Source of the DNA: Butyrivibrio sp.
GTDB lineage: Bacteria; Bacillota; Clostridia; Lachnospirales; Lachnospiraceae
Assembly (NCBI GenBank): GCA_017446685.1
Contig: JAFSQI010000039.1
Span: forward strand, 1 to 34,381
Length of the DNA: 34,381 nucleotides
Direction of reading: 5' to 3'
Shown: positions 1 to 7,575 of the stretch, piece by piece
Layout of the letters: the number at the start of each line of letters is the position of its first letter
Numbering within the stretch: the first letter of the stretch is position 1
Notes under the pieces: generated by a model
Database searches by the model: none
Told to the model about the DNA's origin: nothing
The model's input: only the letters and a program-made list of their open reading frames with translations
Position numbers and translations under genes: made by a program

Positions 1-137
1 ATACAAGAACAAGCTTCATTTCAACGTTGTTCAAAGCATTCAGCTTGTTCTTGTATTTTCATCTTATGAATTATCTCCTCGTCCGAGAACTGCACATTTA
101 TGTCCGCTCATATAATTAGGCTGACAACTGAATTGTA
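1..137. repeat. Partial copy of palindromic MITE-like element (truncated by window edge)
   Basis: Positions 1-140 are the reverse complement of 1391-1530 with four mismatches. The first 56 bases form a hairpin with 15-bp perfect arms (ATACAAGAACAAGCT and its complement at 42-56), followed by an outer arm that ends GGCTGACAACTGAATTG-TA at about 119-137. By comparison with the complete copy at 1394-1608, the missing part would be the other outer arm, lying left of the window. No transposase is visible, so this looks like a non-autonomous element. Its end lies only a few bases from the stop codon of the lipoprotein gene, so its hairpin may also act as that gene's transcription end. Confidence 0.75.
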
Positions 138-141
138 ACTA

Positions 142-1302
142 TTATTCAACTATAGTAAATTCTACAATAGGCTTGTTTTCACGCTCTTCAATGAGCTTAT
201 CAAATTCTTCCTGCCCGCCGGTGTAGTCTGTAACATCTTCAAATGTATTTTTTTCTCTTGTAAAACCGGAAAACTCATTTGTTCCAAAATCAACACCATC
301 AGATATATAATCCTTTTGCATAAGAGCACCTGAATCCTCAGCAAGGAAATATGTCTCATAAGTATGATTATCACCGCAATATAGAATTCCGTCTTCAAGT
401 CTCAGCGGATATGAAGATCCATTTCCGGATACAACTGAAAGTTGTGTCACATTTCCATTAAGTTTACCGTAGATTGATGCTTCATAAGCAGAATGATCAG
501 CTTCAAAAACCAGATCAGTTACTGCAAGAACTTCCTCATCGCTTCCAACAAGCTTTAAATATGCGTATCCTTGTCCTGATTTAAGCTCTGCAATAACATC
601 GTCATATGTTGCAAAAGATGTTTTTCCTGACTGCTCCTGAAGGAAATCTGCAGCCATTTCTTCAAAAGTATTATTTTCTTCAGAATACATCTGCTCTGCT
701 ACTGCCTGAATATCAAAGCCATCAAGATCTGCTGCTGCAGCGGAAAGTGAGTAAGCTATACCCATTTCGATGTCATACCAGGTAATCATGTCAAGATATC
801 CGGATTCATTAATTGAGCGATAAGTCTTTGCCGGCATATTTCCTTCAGCCCAATTTGCAAGTGTTGCCTCCTCAGGGCCAACTGTCCATTCAACGTAGTT
901 TCCAGCAATATCAGTATCCTCTGCTGCTCCCTGCTGTGCTCTTGCAGTAAACTGTACACCGTCAAGAGTAAAAGAAAGCTGAATCATTGGGCCGATGCCT
1001 TTTTCAACATCTCCAAGTTCATCACACATTGACCAGATAACATCTTTAGCACCATCAGGCGCTTTGAACAGTCTAAAGCAATTATCATTAGCTTCATCCT
1101 CAGTAATATCAACCCATGGATTTTCCATTCCAACAGTTGTTTCCGCAGTTTCTTCTGCCACAGCAGCTTCTGTAACAGAATTCTGTTCAACAGCCTGCTC
1201 TGTTTCAGTAGTCTGTGCCTGCTCATCAGCATTTCCACAACCTGCTACGCTTCCTGCAACTACTGTTAATGCGCATAAAAATACCAACAATCTTTTTTTC
1301 AT
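142..1302 (-). CDS. Putative lipoprotein of unknown function
   Basis: About 386 aa. The N-terminus is a lipoprotein signal: MKKR, a hydrophobic stretch, then the lipobox VAGC with the lipidated cysteine at about residue 22. A Thr/Glu/Ala-rich linker follows (residues 25-60), so the protein is probably tethered to the outer face of the membrane. The start is taken at the ATG at 1300-1302, because the upstream in-frame ATG at 1315-1317 overlaps the GAGGAGG ribosome site. The middle part (about residues 85-205) is rich in W, Y and G, with 'ITWYDIEMGIAYSL' resembling DUF4367-like lipoproteins; this is only an impression. The second half is hydrophilic with no motif I recognise. The gene stands alone between two inverted copies of a palindromic repeat, which suggests a mobile or invertible cassette. 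The product class is well supported; the function is unknown. Confidence 0.8.
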   Translation of the reverse strand: MKKRLLVFLCALTVVAGSVAGCGNADEQAQTTETEQAVEQNSVTEAAVAEETAETTVGMENPWVDITEDEANDNCFRLFKAPDGAKDVIWSMCDELGDVEKGIGPMIQLSFTLDGVQFTARAQQGAAEDTDIAGNYVEWTVGPEEATLANWAEGNMPAKTYRSINESGYLDMITWYDIEMGIAYSLSAAAADLDGFDIQAVAEQMYSEENNTFEEMAADFLQEQSGKTSFATYDDVIAELKSGQGYAYLKLVGSDEEVLAVTDLVFEADHSAYEASIYGKLNGNVTQLSVVSGNGSSYPLRLEDGILYCGDNHTYETYFLAEDSGALMQKDYISDGVDFGTNEFSGFTREKNTFEDVTDYTGGQEEFDKLIEERENKPIVEFTIVE

Positions 1303-1393
1303 CTTATTCCTCCTCATAAAGTCAACATATCAAAATTAATGATACACCAACAAACGTAAAGGAAATAATTAAAAAACTATAAATATATTCAGT

Positions 1394-1608
1394 TACAATT
1401 CAGTCGTCAGCCTGATTATATGAGCGGACATAAATGTGCAATTCTCGGACGAGGAGATAATTCATAGGATGAAAATACAAGAACAAGCTGAATGCTTTGA
1501 ACAACGTTGAAATGAAGCTTGTTCTTGTATTTGAATCTATATGAATTACGACGCAGACGAAAATAAGCATTTATGTCCACTCATATATCGGCTGACAACT
1601 GAATAGTA
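1394..1608. repeat. Complete palindromic MITE-like element with TA-flanked inverted ends
   Basis: The element is one long imperfect palindrome. The left end reads TA-CAATTCAGTCGTCAGCC (from 1394) and the right end GGCTGACAACTGAATAG-TA (to 1608). In the centre, 15-bp perfect arms at 1475-1489 and 1516-1530 enclose a 26-nt loop. The outer arms are diverged copies of each other (shared blocks ATGAATTA, CATTTATGTCC and CTCATAT). TA at both ends is what a Tc1/mariner or IS630-type insertion would leave, but the transposase family is an inference. The left half and centre (1391-1530) are an inverted copy of 1-140. The element fills the gap between the divergent lipoprotein and acyltransferase genes; I see no convincing promoter in it. 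Confidence 0.75.
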
Positions 1609-1639
1609 CCTTAAATAATTGACACGGTGGAAAAACTAA

Positions 1640-2716
1640 ATGCAGAAAAAATATAACTTCATGAATCTACTAAGAGCTCTATCTATGATAGCTATTGTCT
1701 TTTATCACATGGTTATCACCCTATATATTTATGGTATCAGACAACATGAAAGTATCAGCTTTTTATTTGAAAATACTAATATGCATATTGCTAAAGTCGG
1801 TGTGGGACTGTTTTTTATATTATCCGGCTGTGGACTTATGATGTCTTCACAAAAACCTGATTACAGCATAACAAAATTTTATAAAAAAAGATTTTTCAAA
1901 ATCCTTATTCCTTTTTATATTGTATACTCATTCTATTTTATTTATTTGATCTCGACCGGGCAAATGCTATATAGTAATCCATTCGAAGGCAGAAAAATAA
2001 GCCCTTATAGTTTTATTTTCACTCTTCTTGGAATGGATACTTATATGGGAGTTTTCAACATCCCTACCTTCTCAATTGGAATTGGTGAATGGTTTTTAGG
2101 CTGTCTTATACTTATGTATATTCTTTTCCCATTTTTGAAAAGAATGATGCAAAAAAATGCATACATAACTATAGCAATTGCAACACTATACTATCTGCTC
2201 ATTAATTTACAATACAATTATTTTGAATGCTTTGATAATGTTCCTATGTACATGAATCTTACAATCAAGATTTATGATTTCATACTTGGTATGTTCTTAG
2301 CAACAATACTTCACAAGTTACCGAAATTTACCTGCTATCTCGGACTAATTGTCAATTTATTTTTTGTATTTTGTCCTATTGAACTTCCTGGAATTGACAG
2401 TTTTCAAATTGTAATACAATGTCTTAGTGCATTTTTATTCTTTACGGGATTAGAAGATAGTATCAAAAAGATTCCAATTGTTATACATGTATCTGACAAA
2501 ATCTGTAAATACAGTTATGAATATTTTTTGATTCACCACGTTGTTATACTTGAATTAACCAAAAACGGTCAAAATGTTGCTTTTAGTAATCTCGATATTT
2601 TACTTTTATTTATTACTGAAATAATCGTTACAACTATGCTTGCAATATGCCTTAAGTTTATTACAGATTTCTTACCGCAAATAATCAAAAAAACACTCAA
2701 TAAAACGCATAATTAA
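1640..2716 (+). CDS. Acyltransferase family 3 (OafA/WecH-like) integral membrane protein
   Basis: 358 aa, nearly all hydrophobic, with about ten predicted membrane segments. It starts with the family's usual N-terminus: N-x-x-R-A-L-S (residues 7-13), then the first membrane helix ending in F-Y-H (His22), the histidine expected to serve acyl transfer. 'GLFFILSGCGLMM' (about residues 56-68) matches the second helix of these enzymes, and 'GIGEWFLGCLI' lies in the middle. Members O-acylate sugars or peptides of the cell surface, so modification of an envelope glycan is likely; the substrate cannot be told. A GGTGG ribosome site lies about 9 nt before the ATG. It is the only plus-strand gene here, visibly more AT-rich than its neighbours, and sits directly beside the palindromic element, all of which suggest later acquisition. 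Confidence 0.85.
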   Translation: MQKKYNFMNLLRALSMIAIVFYHMVITLYIYGIRQHESISFLFENTNMHIAKVGVGLFFILSGCGLMMSSQKPDYSITKFYKKRFFKILIPFYIVYSFYFIYLISTGQMLYSNPFEGRKISPYSFIFTLLGMDTYMGVFNIPTFSIGIGEWFLGCLILMYILFPFLKRMMQKNAYITIAIATLYYLLINLQYNYFECFDNVPMYMNLTIKIYDFILGMFLATILHKLPKFTCYLGLIVNLFFVFCPIELPGIDSFQIVIQCLSAFLFFTGLEDSIKKIPIVIHVSDKICKYSYEYFLIHHVVILELTKNGQNVAFSNLDILLLFITEIIVTTMLAICLKFITDFLPQIIKKTLNKTHN

Positions 2717-2746
2717 AGTGGATATTTACTGAAAAAATCAAATAAA

Positions 2747-2776
2747 CAATAGGAAATCCGAAGGAATTTCCTATTG
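2747..2776. repeat. Short palindrome (hairpin) of a recurring family
   Basis: Perfect 11-bp arms CAATAGGAAAT / ATTTCCTATTG enclose CCGAAGGA. It lies after the acyltransferase stop codon and before the shared terminator, and no T-tract follows on the plus strand. A related palindrome with the same TAGGAA...TTTCCTA core lies at 14345-14374, so this may be a dispersed intergenic repeat rather than a plain terminator. Confidence 0.6.
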
Positions 2777-2778
2777 AA

Positions 2779-2819
2779 TAAAAAAAGAGGATACCCAATA
2801 TTGGATATCCTCTTTATTA
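2779..2819. terminator. Bidirectional rho-independent terminator between the acyltransferase gene and rny
   Basis: The hairpin GAGGATA-CCCAATATTGG-A-TATCCTC at about 2788-2813 is a nearly perfect inverted repeat (one mismatched pair). Read on the minus strand it is followed by a run of seven T (complement of A at 2780-2786), ending rny transcription. Read on the plus strand it is followed by TTTATTACATTTT, so it may also end the convergent acyltransferase gene. Confidence 0.85.
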
Positions 2820-2849
2820 CATTTTGAACGAATCTGCAAAAAGATTTTA

Positions 2850-4397
2850 TTACTTGGCAAAGTCTGTTGCTCTACTCTCTCTTATGATATTAACCTTAAT
2901 CTGTCCGGGATACTCCATCTCGTCCTCTATCTTCTTGGCAATATCACGAGCCATAAGAACCATATCTGCATCAGATACCTGTTCAGGAACTACCATTACT
3001 CTGACTTCACGACCGGCCTGAATAGCAAATGAGTGATCCACACCCTTAAAGCTATTTGTAATATCCTCGAGTTCTTTTAATCTGGATGTGTAAGTTTCAA
3101 GAGTCTCTCTTCTAGCACCAGGTCTTGCTGATGAAATTGTATCAGCTGCCTGTACAAGAACTGCTATAAGTGACTGCGGCTCTACATCTCCATGATGAGC
3201 CTCTACTGCATTGATAACAATCTGCGACTCTTTATATTTCTTACAGATATCAACACCAAGCTGAATATGTGAACCTTCAAGTTCATGATCCACAGCTTTA
3301 CCGATATCATGTAAAAGTCCGGCTCTCTTAGCTACTCTCACATCAAGTCCTAACTCTGATGCAAGAAGTCCGCACAACTGTGCAACCTCTACAGAATGTT
3401 TCAAACAGTTCTGACCATAGCTGGTTCTGAATTTCATACGACCAAGAATTTTAATAACCTCAGGATGAAGTCCATGAACACCTGCCTCAATAGCGGCATT
3501 CTCACCTTCCTCCTTAATCTTGGCAGCTACTTCCTTTTGTGCCTTTTCAACCATTTCCTCAATTCTTGCGGGGTGAATACGTCCATCTACAATGAGCTTT
3601 TCAAGCGCAATACGGGCAACTTCACGGCGAATCGGATCAAAACCTGAAATAACTACAGCCTCAGGTGTATCGTCGATTATAAGGTCTACACCTGTCATTG
3701 TTTCAAGAGTACGGATATTTCTACCCTCTCTACCAATGATTCTGCCTTTCATCTCATCATTAGGCAATTGAACAACAGATATTGTAGTTTCGGAAACATG
3801 ATCTGCTGCACAACGCTGAATCGCATTTACAACAATTTCCTTAGCTCTCTTATCTGCTTCTTCTTTTGCTTCAGCTTCCATGTTCTTGATCATGACAGCT
3901 GATTCATGTTTTACATCATCTTCTACAATTTTTAAAAGATACTCTTTAGCCTGTTCGGAGGTTAAGCCAGAAATCTTTTCCAGTTCCTGCAGCCTTTGTT
4001 CATTGAGCCTTGCAACCTCTTCACTCTTCTTGTTAAGAGCATCCTCTCGAGCATTTAAACTTTGCTCTTTCTTCTCGATCGCTTCCGATCTCTTTTCGAC
4101 ATTTTCCTCTTTCTGCTGAACTCTGCGTTCTGAACGCTGGATCTCGTTTCTGCGATCCTTAACTTCCTTTTCAAGGTCATTACGAGTCTTCATAGCCTCT
4201 TCTTTAGCCTCTAAAAGCTTCTCACGCTTAGTATCCTCAGCAGTTTTGAGTGCTTCGTCAATAATCTTTCTTGCCCTTTCCTCAGCACTTCCGATTTTCC
4301 CCTCAGTAACCTTCTTATGATATGAGGTAGCCAAAAACCAAGTTACAAGTACAGAAATGACAAGAGTTGCTACTACTGCAATAATAACACCGGTCAT
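2850..4397 (-). CDS. rny: Ribonuclease Y
   Basis: 515 aa, the normal length. Domains in order: an N-terminal membrane helix (residues 4-23); a long charged coiled coil (about 30-200); a KH domain with [12 protein letters not shown] (218-229); an HD domain with the metal-binding pair His363-Asp364 in LLHDIGKA; and the family's C-terminal region. RNase Y is the membrane-bound endoribonuclease that starts mRNA decay in Firmicutes. An AAGGAGGTG ribosome site precedes the ATG. The gene lies downstream of recA-recX but has its own consensus promoter (4492-4520) and a strong terminator. Identity is clear from the full domain order. Confidence 0.97.
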   Translation of the reverse strand: MTGVIIAVVATLVISVLVTWFLATSYHKKVTEGKIGSAEERARKIIDEALKTAEDTKREKLLEAKEEAMKTRNDLEKEVKDRRNEIQRSERRVQQKEENVEKRSEAIEKKEQSLNAREDALNKKSEEVARLNEQRLQELEKISGLTSEQAKEYLLKIVEDDVKHESAVMIKNMEAEAKEEADKRAKEIVVNAIQRCAADHVSETTISVVQLPNDEMKGRIIGREGRNIRTLETMTGVDLIIDDTPEAVVISGFDPIRREVARIALEKLIVDGRIHPARIEEMVEKAQKEVAAKIKEEGENAAIEAGVHGLHPEVIKILGRMKFRTSYGQNCLKHSVEVAQLCGLLASELGLDVRVAKRAGLLHDIGKAVDHELEGSHIQLGVDICKKYKESQIVINAVEAHHGDVEPQSLIAVLVQAADTISSARPGARRETLETYTSRLKELEDITNSFKGVDHSFAIQAGREVRVMVVPEQVSDADMVLMARDIAKKIEDEMEYPGQIKVNIIRESRATDFAK

Positions 4398-4444
4398 TAC
4401 AGGAGCACCTCCTTATTCAATTTTCATTGTACAATATTTTGTAT

Positions 4445-4467
4445 AGTGTGCTTAAAAAAAACACACT
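4445..4467 (-). other. Hairpin in the rny 5' untranslated region
   Basis: AGTGTG (4445-4450) and CACACT (4462-4467) can pair around an 11-nt loop within the roughly 90-nt transcribed leader of rny. The block TTTAAGTGT is present twice just upstream in the leader. RNase Y may autoregulate through its leader; the sequence alone only shows the fold. Confidence 0.4.
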
Positions 4468-4491
4468 TAAATACAATTTTACAACACTTAA

Positions 4492-4520
4492 ATTTTACCT
4501 TGTATAAAATGTAGTGTCAA
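4492..4520 (-). promoter_or_regulatory. Sigma-A promoter of rny
   Basis: On the minus strand, TTGACA (complement of 4515-4520) and TAAAAT (complement of 4492-4497) are separated by exactly 17 bp. Transcription should start near 4485, giving a leader of about 90 nt. The promoter lies only about 27 bp beyond the recX stop codon. Confidence 0.8.
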
Positions 4521-4530
4521 GAGAAATGAA

Positions 4531-4554
4531 TAGTAAGGTTAGTAAGGTTAGTAA
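4531..4554. repeat. Short 9-bp tandem repeat over the recX stop codon
   Basis: The unit TAGTAAGGT occurs 2.7 times in a row. As 9 is a multiple of 3, the recX reading frame meets repeated in-frame TAA stops here. Probably a small slippage duplication. Confidence 0.7.
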
Positions 4555-5174
4555 TCAGATGAGGTGACAAGTTCCATCGCCTTGCGTATTTTTTCCATGC
4601 TGTATCCCTTTCTTGCAAGGAATGCCATTATCTTCTGTTTGTCTTTAAAGTCACAATTTTTTGGATCATAATGCTTCTTGTTAAGTAGAGTTGTTATCTG
4701 AGACAATTCCGGATCCTGATTTTCCTCATCATACAATTCATTTGCAATTTCGTTTATAAGGTCCTTATCTACACCTTTGCCCACAAGATCCTGAATTATT
4801 CTAGCTCTGGATCTGTCTGAAATACGATAAGTAATATAGTCTCTTGCAAATCTCTCATCATCTAGATATCTATATGATTTCACATATTCAATTGCTTCAT
4901 CAACAAGCTTTTCAGGATATTGCCCTTCAACAAGTTTCTCTCTGAGCTGTTTTTCTGTATAATCCTTTTTCTGCAGTAAATTCATGGCACGAAGCTTGGC
5001 TCTTTTTGAAAGAACTACAGATATAATCTCTTCATAAACAGATTCATTTATCTCTGCCCCTTGTTTTATACAATAGTCTCTAAGCTCACCTTTATAGAGG
5101 ACAAATGCATATTCTCCATCAATGAACACTTTGCATCTTTTCTTATCAAGCTCAACTATTTCAGAAACAATCAT
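4548..5174 (-). CDS. recX: Regulatory protein RecX
   Basis: 208 aa. RecX inhibits and modulates the RecA filament. The sequence shows the tandem three-helix repeats of the family: 'AMNLLQKKDYTEKQLREKL' (about residues 63-81), 'YRYLDDERFARDYITYR' (about 101-117, the most conserved RecX motif), and a final repeat 'IMAFLARKGYSMEKIRKAM'. The N-terminal part 'KRCKVFIDGEYAFVLYKGEL' is the small beta domain found in Firmicute RecX. The gene follows recA by 15 bp and should be cotranscribed with it under LexA control. Confidence 0.93.
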   Translation of the reverse strand: MIVSEIVELDKKRCKVFIDGEYAFVLYKGELRDYCIKQGAEINESVYEEIISVVLSKRAKLRAMNLLQKKDYTEKQLREKLVEGQYPEKLVDEAIEYVKSYRYLDDERFARDYITYRISDRSRARIIQDLVGKGVDKDLINEIANELYDEENQDPELSQITTLLNKKHYDPKNCDFKDKQKIMAFLARKGYSMEKIRKAMELVTSSDY

Positions 5175-5189
5175 AAATACACCTTGATA

Positions 5190-6287
5190 TTATTTTGAAG
5201 CCTTGCTCTTCTTAGGAACTTCTGAGTCTGCTTCATCTTTACTTTCTGCTGCAACATCCTTCTTAGCTGTAGCAGCTATAAAAGACGTATCAACAGGAAG
5301 TCCGAAATGTGCTCTTACCTTTGCATCGATATCTGCAAGAATAGCAGGGTTGTTTTCAAGATAAAGCTTTGCATTTTCTCTTCCCTGACCAATCTTCTCT
5401 CCATCATACTGATACCAAGCGCCGCTCTTATTCACGATATCTACACTCGCAGCAAGATCAAGAACATCTCCTGTAGCAGATATTCCCTTGCCGAACATAA
5501 TATCAAATTCAGCTTCTTTGAAAGGAGGAGCAATCTTATTCTTAACAACTTTGACTCTTGTTCTGTTACCGATGTTTTCACCATTTTGCTTGATTGCCTC
5601 AATTCGACGAACATCCATACGTACTGATGAATAGAACTTAAGCGCACGTCCACCCGTAGTAGTCTCCGGGTTACCGAACATAACACCAACTTTTTCTCTC
5701 AACTGGTTAATAAATACTACAGTACAATTTGATTTACTGATAACTGCAGTGAGCTTACGAAGAGCCTGAGACATAAGTCGAGCCTGAAGTCCAACATGAG
5801 AATCTCCCATATCTCCATCAATTTCTGCCTTAGGTACAAGCGCTGCTACTGAGTCTACTACTACGATATCAATAGCTCCGGATCTAACCATAGTCTCTGT
5901 GATCTCAAGAGCCTGTTCTCCACTATCAGGCTGTGAAATGTATAGATTATCCACATCTACGCCTATATTTTTGGCATAAACAGGATCAAGAGCGTGCTCA
6001 GCATCAATAAAGCCTGCAATTCCGCCTCTCTTCTGCACTTCTGCAATCATATGTAATGTAACAGTGGTCTTACCACTGGATTCAGGTCCGTATATTTCTA
6101 TAATTCTACCCTTAGGAATACCACCAAGTCCAAGTGCGATATCAAGACTAAGTGATCCTGTCGGTATTGTCTCGATGTTCATAGCATCTGTTGAATCACC
6201 AAGCTTCATAACAGCGCCTTTACCAAACTGCTTCTCAATCTGACCAAGTGCTGCTTCTAATGCTTTTTGTTTTTCTTCTCTTTCCAT
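5190..6287 (-). CDS. recA: DNA recombination and repair protein RecA
   Basis: 365 aa. The ATP-dependent strand-exchange protein and activator of LexA self-cleavage. It has Walker A GPESSGKT (residues 67-74), the Walker B strand '[12 protein letters not shown]', the L2-loop region '[16 protein letters not shown]', and a variable Glu/Lys/Ala/Ser-rich C-terminal tail. The start is set at the ATG at 6285-6287 because AAAGGAGA lies 6-7 nt before it; the frame continues another 24 codons upstream, but that part covers the promoter and LexA boxes and would not be translated. First gene of a recA-recX operon. Confidence 0.98.
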   Translation of the reverse strand: MEREEKQKALEAALGQIEKQFGKGAVMKLGDSTDAMNIETIPTGSLSLDIALGLGGIPKGRIIEIYGPESSGKTTVTLHMIAEVQKRGGIAGFIDAEHALDPVYAKNIGVDVDNLYISQPDSGEQALEITETMVRSGAIDIVVVDSVAALVPKAEIDGDMGDSHVGLQARLMSQALRKLTAVISKSNCTVVFINQLREKVGVMFGNPETTTGGRALKFYSSVRMDVRRIEAIKQNGENIGNRTRVKVVKNKIAPPFKEAEFDIMFGKGISATGDVLDLAASVDIVNKSGAWYQYDGEKIGQGRENAKLYLENNPAILADIDAKVRAHFGLPVDTSFIAATAKKDVAAESKDEADSEVPKKSKASK

Positions 6288-6313
6288 ACTGTTCTCCTTT
6301 TCAAACGCTCTTA

Positions 6314-6325
6314 GAACATCCGTTC
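6314..6325. promoter_or_regulatory. LexA (SOS) box downstream of the recA transcription start
   Basis: GAACGGATGTTC on the minus strand is a perfect GAAC-N4-GTTC match to the Firmicute LexA (DinR) consensus. It lies just downstream of the predicted start (about 6331) and upstream of the recA ribosome site. Confidence 0.85.
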
Positions 6326-6337
6326 TGCACAATAAAC

Positions 6338-6366
6338 ATAATAAAACAGATGTTCGCATATGTCAA
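6338..6366 (-). promoter_or_regulatory. Sigma-A promoter of recA with a LexA box in its spacer
   Basis: TTGACA (complement of 6361-6366), a 17-bp spacer and TATTAT (complement of 6338-6343). The spacer contains CGAACATCTGTTTT (6343-6356), a slightly degenerate LexA box (GAAC-N4-GTTT). LexA bound here would block RNA polymerase directly, and the second box at 6314-6325 would reinforce it. Confidence 0.85.
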
Positions 6367-6465
6367 CATTTTTATTTTTCAATAATGAATTTTCCGGCAG
6401 AAGCGCCAGACATGCAATCTATCGAATGCTAAACGATAAAAACATATATTCCCCGCAGAACATAC

Positions 6466-6499
6466 ACAAGTCATTGCTTCGCTTGAAACAATGACTTGT
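6466..6499. terminator. Strong hairpin, possible transcription end of the J-domain gene
   Basis: Perfect 11-bp arms ACAAGTCATTG / CAATGACTTGT (6466-6476 and 6489-6499), with TTC/GAA able to pair inside the loop. There is no T-run on the minus-strand side and only a distant T-run on the plus side, so terminator function is a guess based on position between two minus-strand transcription units. Confidence 0.45.
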
Positions 6500-6544
6500 T
6501 AACAATAACATATTTTTTTATTCAAAACAACTACCATTTAAATC

Positions 6545-7081
6545 TCAGGAATACATGCTCATATCATACTGCCTGCAAAGTGTACTGTACTCTTCATTAA
6601 TAAGCTGAACCATCTCCTGATCGCCACTGATATTATCCGGATGGAACATCTTTATCAGATCCTTATACCTCTTTTTGAGCGCAAGCGGATTATTAACCCC
6701 TCTAAACAAAAGATCCAGTGCTTCATACTCATTCTCATGCTGATAGAGTTTTTCTCGCTCAAGTCTTACAAACTCACTCTCAAGCTTTTTCTTGTCACTG
6801 TTTAATTGTTCGAATCCGTTGTTCAAAATAGCAAGTCTCTGTTCAAAAAGAGCCTTGTCAGTATTTAATTTTTTGCTTGCAGCTTCGAGTTTTCTCTCTT
6901 CCAAATCCATTTTCTTTTTGAAAGCAATTTCATCTTCCTCAAGCTTTTTATATCTCTCAGAAAGTGAGCTTTCCATATTTTCCAGCCTCACACTTTCCTT
7001 AAAAAGCCACAGCCTTAGCTGCGAAAGATCATCCTGTGAACCGTTTAAAATAATCTCCTCAATATCTTTTCTGTTTTCCAT
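6545..7081 (-). CDS. Coiled-coil protein with C-terminal J-domain
   Basis: 178 aa. Residues about 25-118 are a long Lys/Glu/Leu-rich coiled coil. Residues about 125-170 look like a J-domain: helix 'LALKKRYKDLIKMF', then His-Pro-Asp (147-149), then 'EMVQLINEEYSTL'. HPD is the triad that stimulates the ATPase of DnaK. Having the J-domain at the C-terminus, behind a coiled coil and without DnaJ zinc or substrate domains, suggests a dedicated co-chaperone or scaffold; its client is unknown. The start is at the ATG at 7079-7081, preceded by an AAGGGGGC ribosome site; the longer frame lacks one. It follows the gerW gene by 86 bp. Confidence 0.75.
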   Translation of the reverse strand: MENRKDIEEIILNGSQDDLSQLRLWLFKESVRLENMESSLSERYKKLEEDEIAFKKKMDLEERKLEAASKKLNTDKALFEQRLAILNNGFEQLNSDKKKLESEFVRLEREKLYQHENEYEALDLLFRGVNNPLALKKRYKDLIKMFHPDNISGDQEMVQLINEEYSTLCRQYDMSMYS

Positions 7082-7167
7082 AAGAAGCCCCCTTATAAAA
7101 CACCTCGGCTGGGCAACCGCCAAATAATCAAGTCTCCAATATCTGCATTAGCCAGAGGTTAATTAAC

Positions 7168-7551
7168 TCACTCTTTCTCCGGAAAAGCAATTGATGCTGC
7201 CTGGTCATCGTCCATCATATTCTCTTTTTTAGCTGAGAACTTATCTACAATGTCAGGTACCATATCAAGCACCTTCGTAACTGCATCCTGATTTTTGATA
7301 TTTACAAGTTTAGTAGTTCCATTCTTGATTACAAGAACTGCACTCGGAGACATTTTTGCTCCAAATCCTCCGCATCCACCGTTCTTTTTTTCAGCGGTAC
7401 TTGAGCCTGCTCCAACGCCAAAAGATACATCCACAAGCGGAACAATAATTGTATCGTCAACTTTGGTAGCTTCACCTACCACAGTCTTCGCAGCCATGAT
7501 TGAATTCATTCCCCCAAGTAATGACTCTACTACTTCACTAAAATTACTCAC
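7168..7551 (-). CDS. gerW: GerW family sporulation protein (YtfJ-like)
   Basis: About 128 aa. The N-terminal 'LLGGMNSIMAAKTVVGEA', the central 'IIVPLVDVSFGVGAGS' and a glycine/cysteine-rich 'GGCGGFGAKMSPSAVLVI' are the GerW/YtfJ signature. In Bacillus subtilis GerW is needed for germination response, but homologues also occur outside strong spore formers. The best start is GTG at 7549-7551: GGAGGT lies 6 nt before it, while the first GTG (7555-7557) almost touches the ribosome site. The DUF2953 gene directly upstream is its usual partner, as in the ytfI-ytfJ pair. Confidence 0.88.
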   Translation of the reverse strand: MSNFSEVVESLLGGMNSIMAAKTVVGEATKVDDTIIVPLVDVSFGVGAGSSTAEKKNGGCGGFGAKMSPSAVLVIKNGTTKLVNIKNQDAVTKVLDMVPDIVDKFSAKKENMMDDDQAASIAFPEKE

Positions 7552-7575
7552 TCTCACACCTCCAACAAATATAAC

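Noticed and set aside
995-1339. Plus-strand open frames lying over minus-strand genes, for example 995-1339, 7295-7636 and 14950-15333
   Set aside because: They are antisense shadows of well supported genes, lack ribosome sites and have no recognisable protein features.
1621-1630. TTGACA shortly before the acyltransferase start as a -35 box
   Set aside because: It overlaps the position just before the ribosome site; a -10 box would fall inside the coding region.
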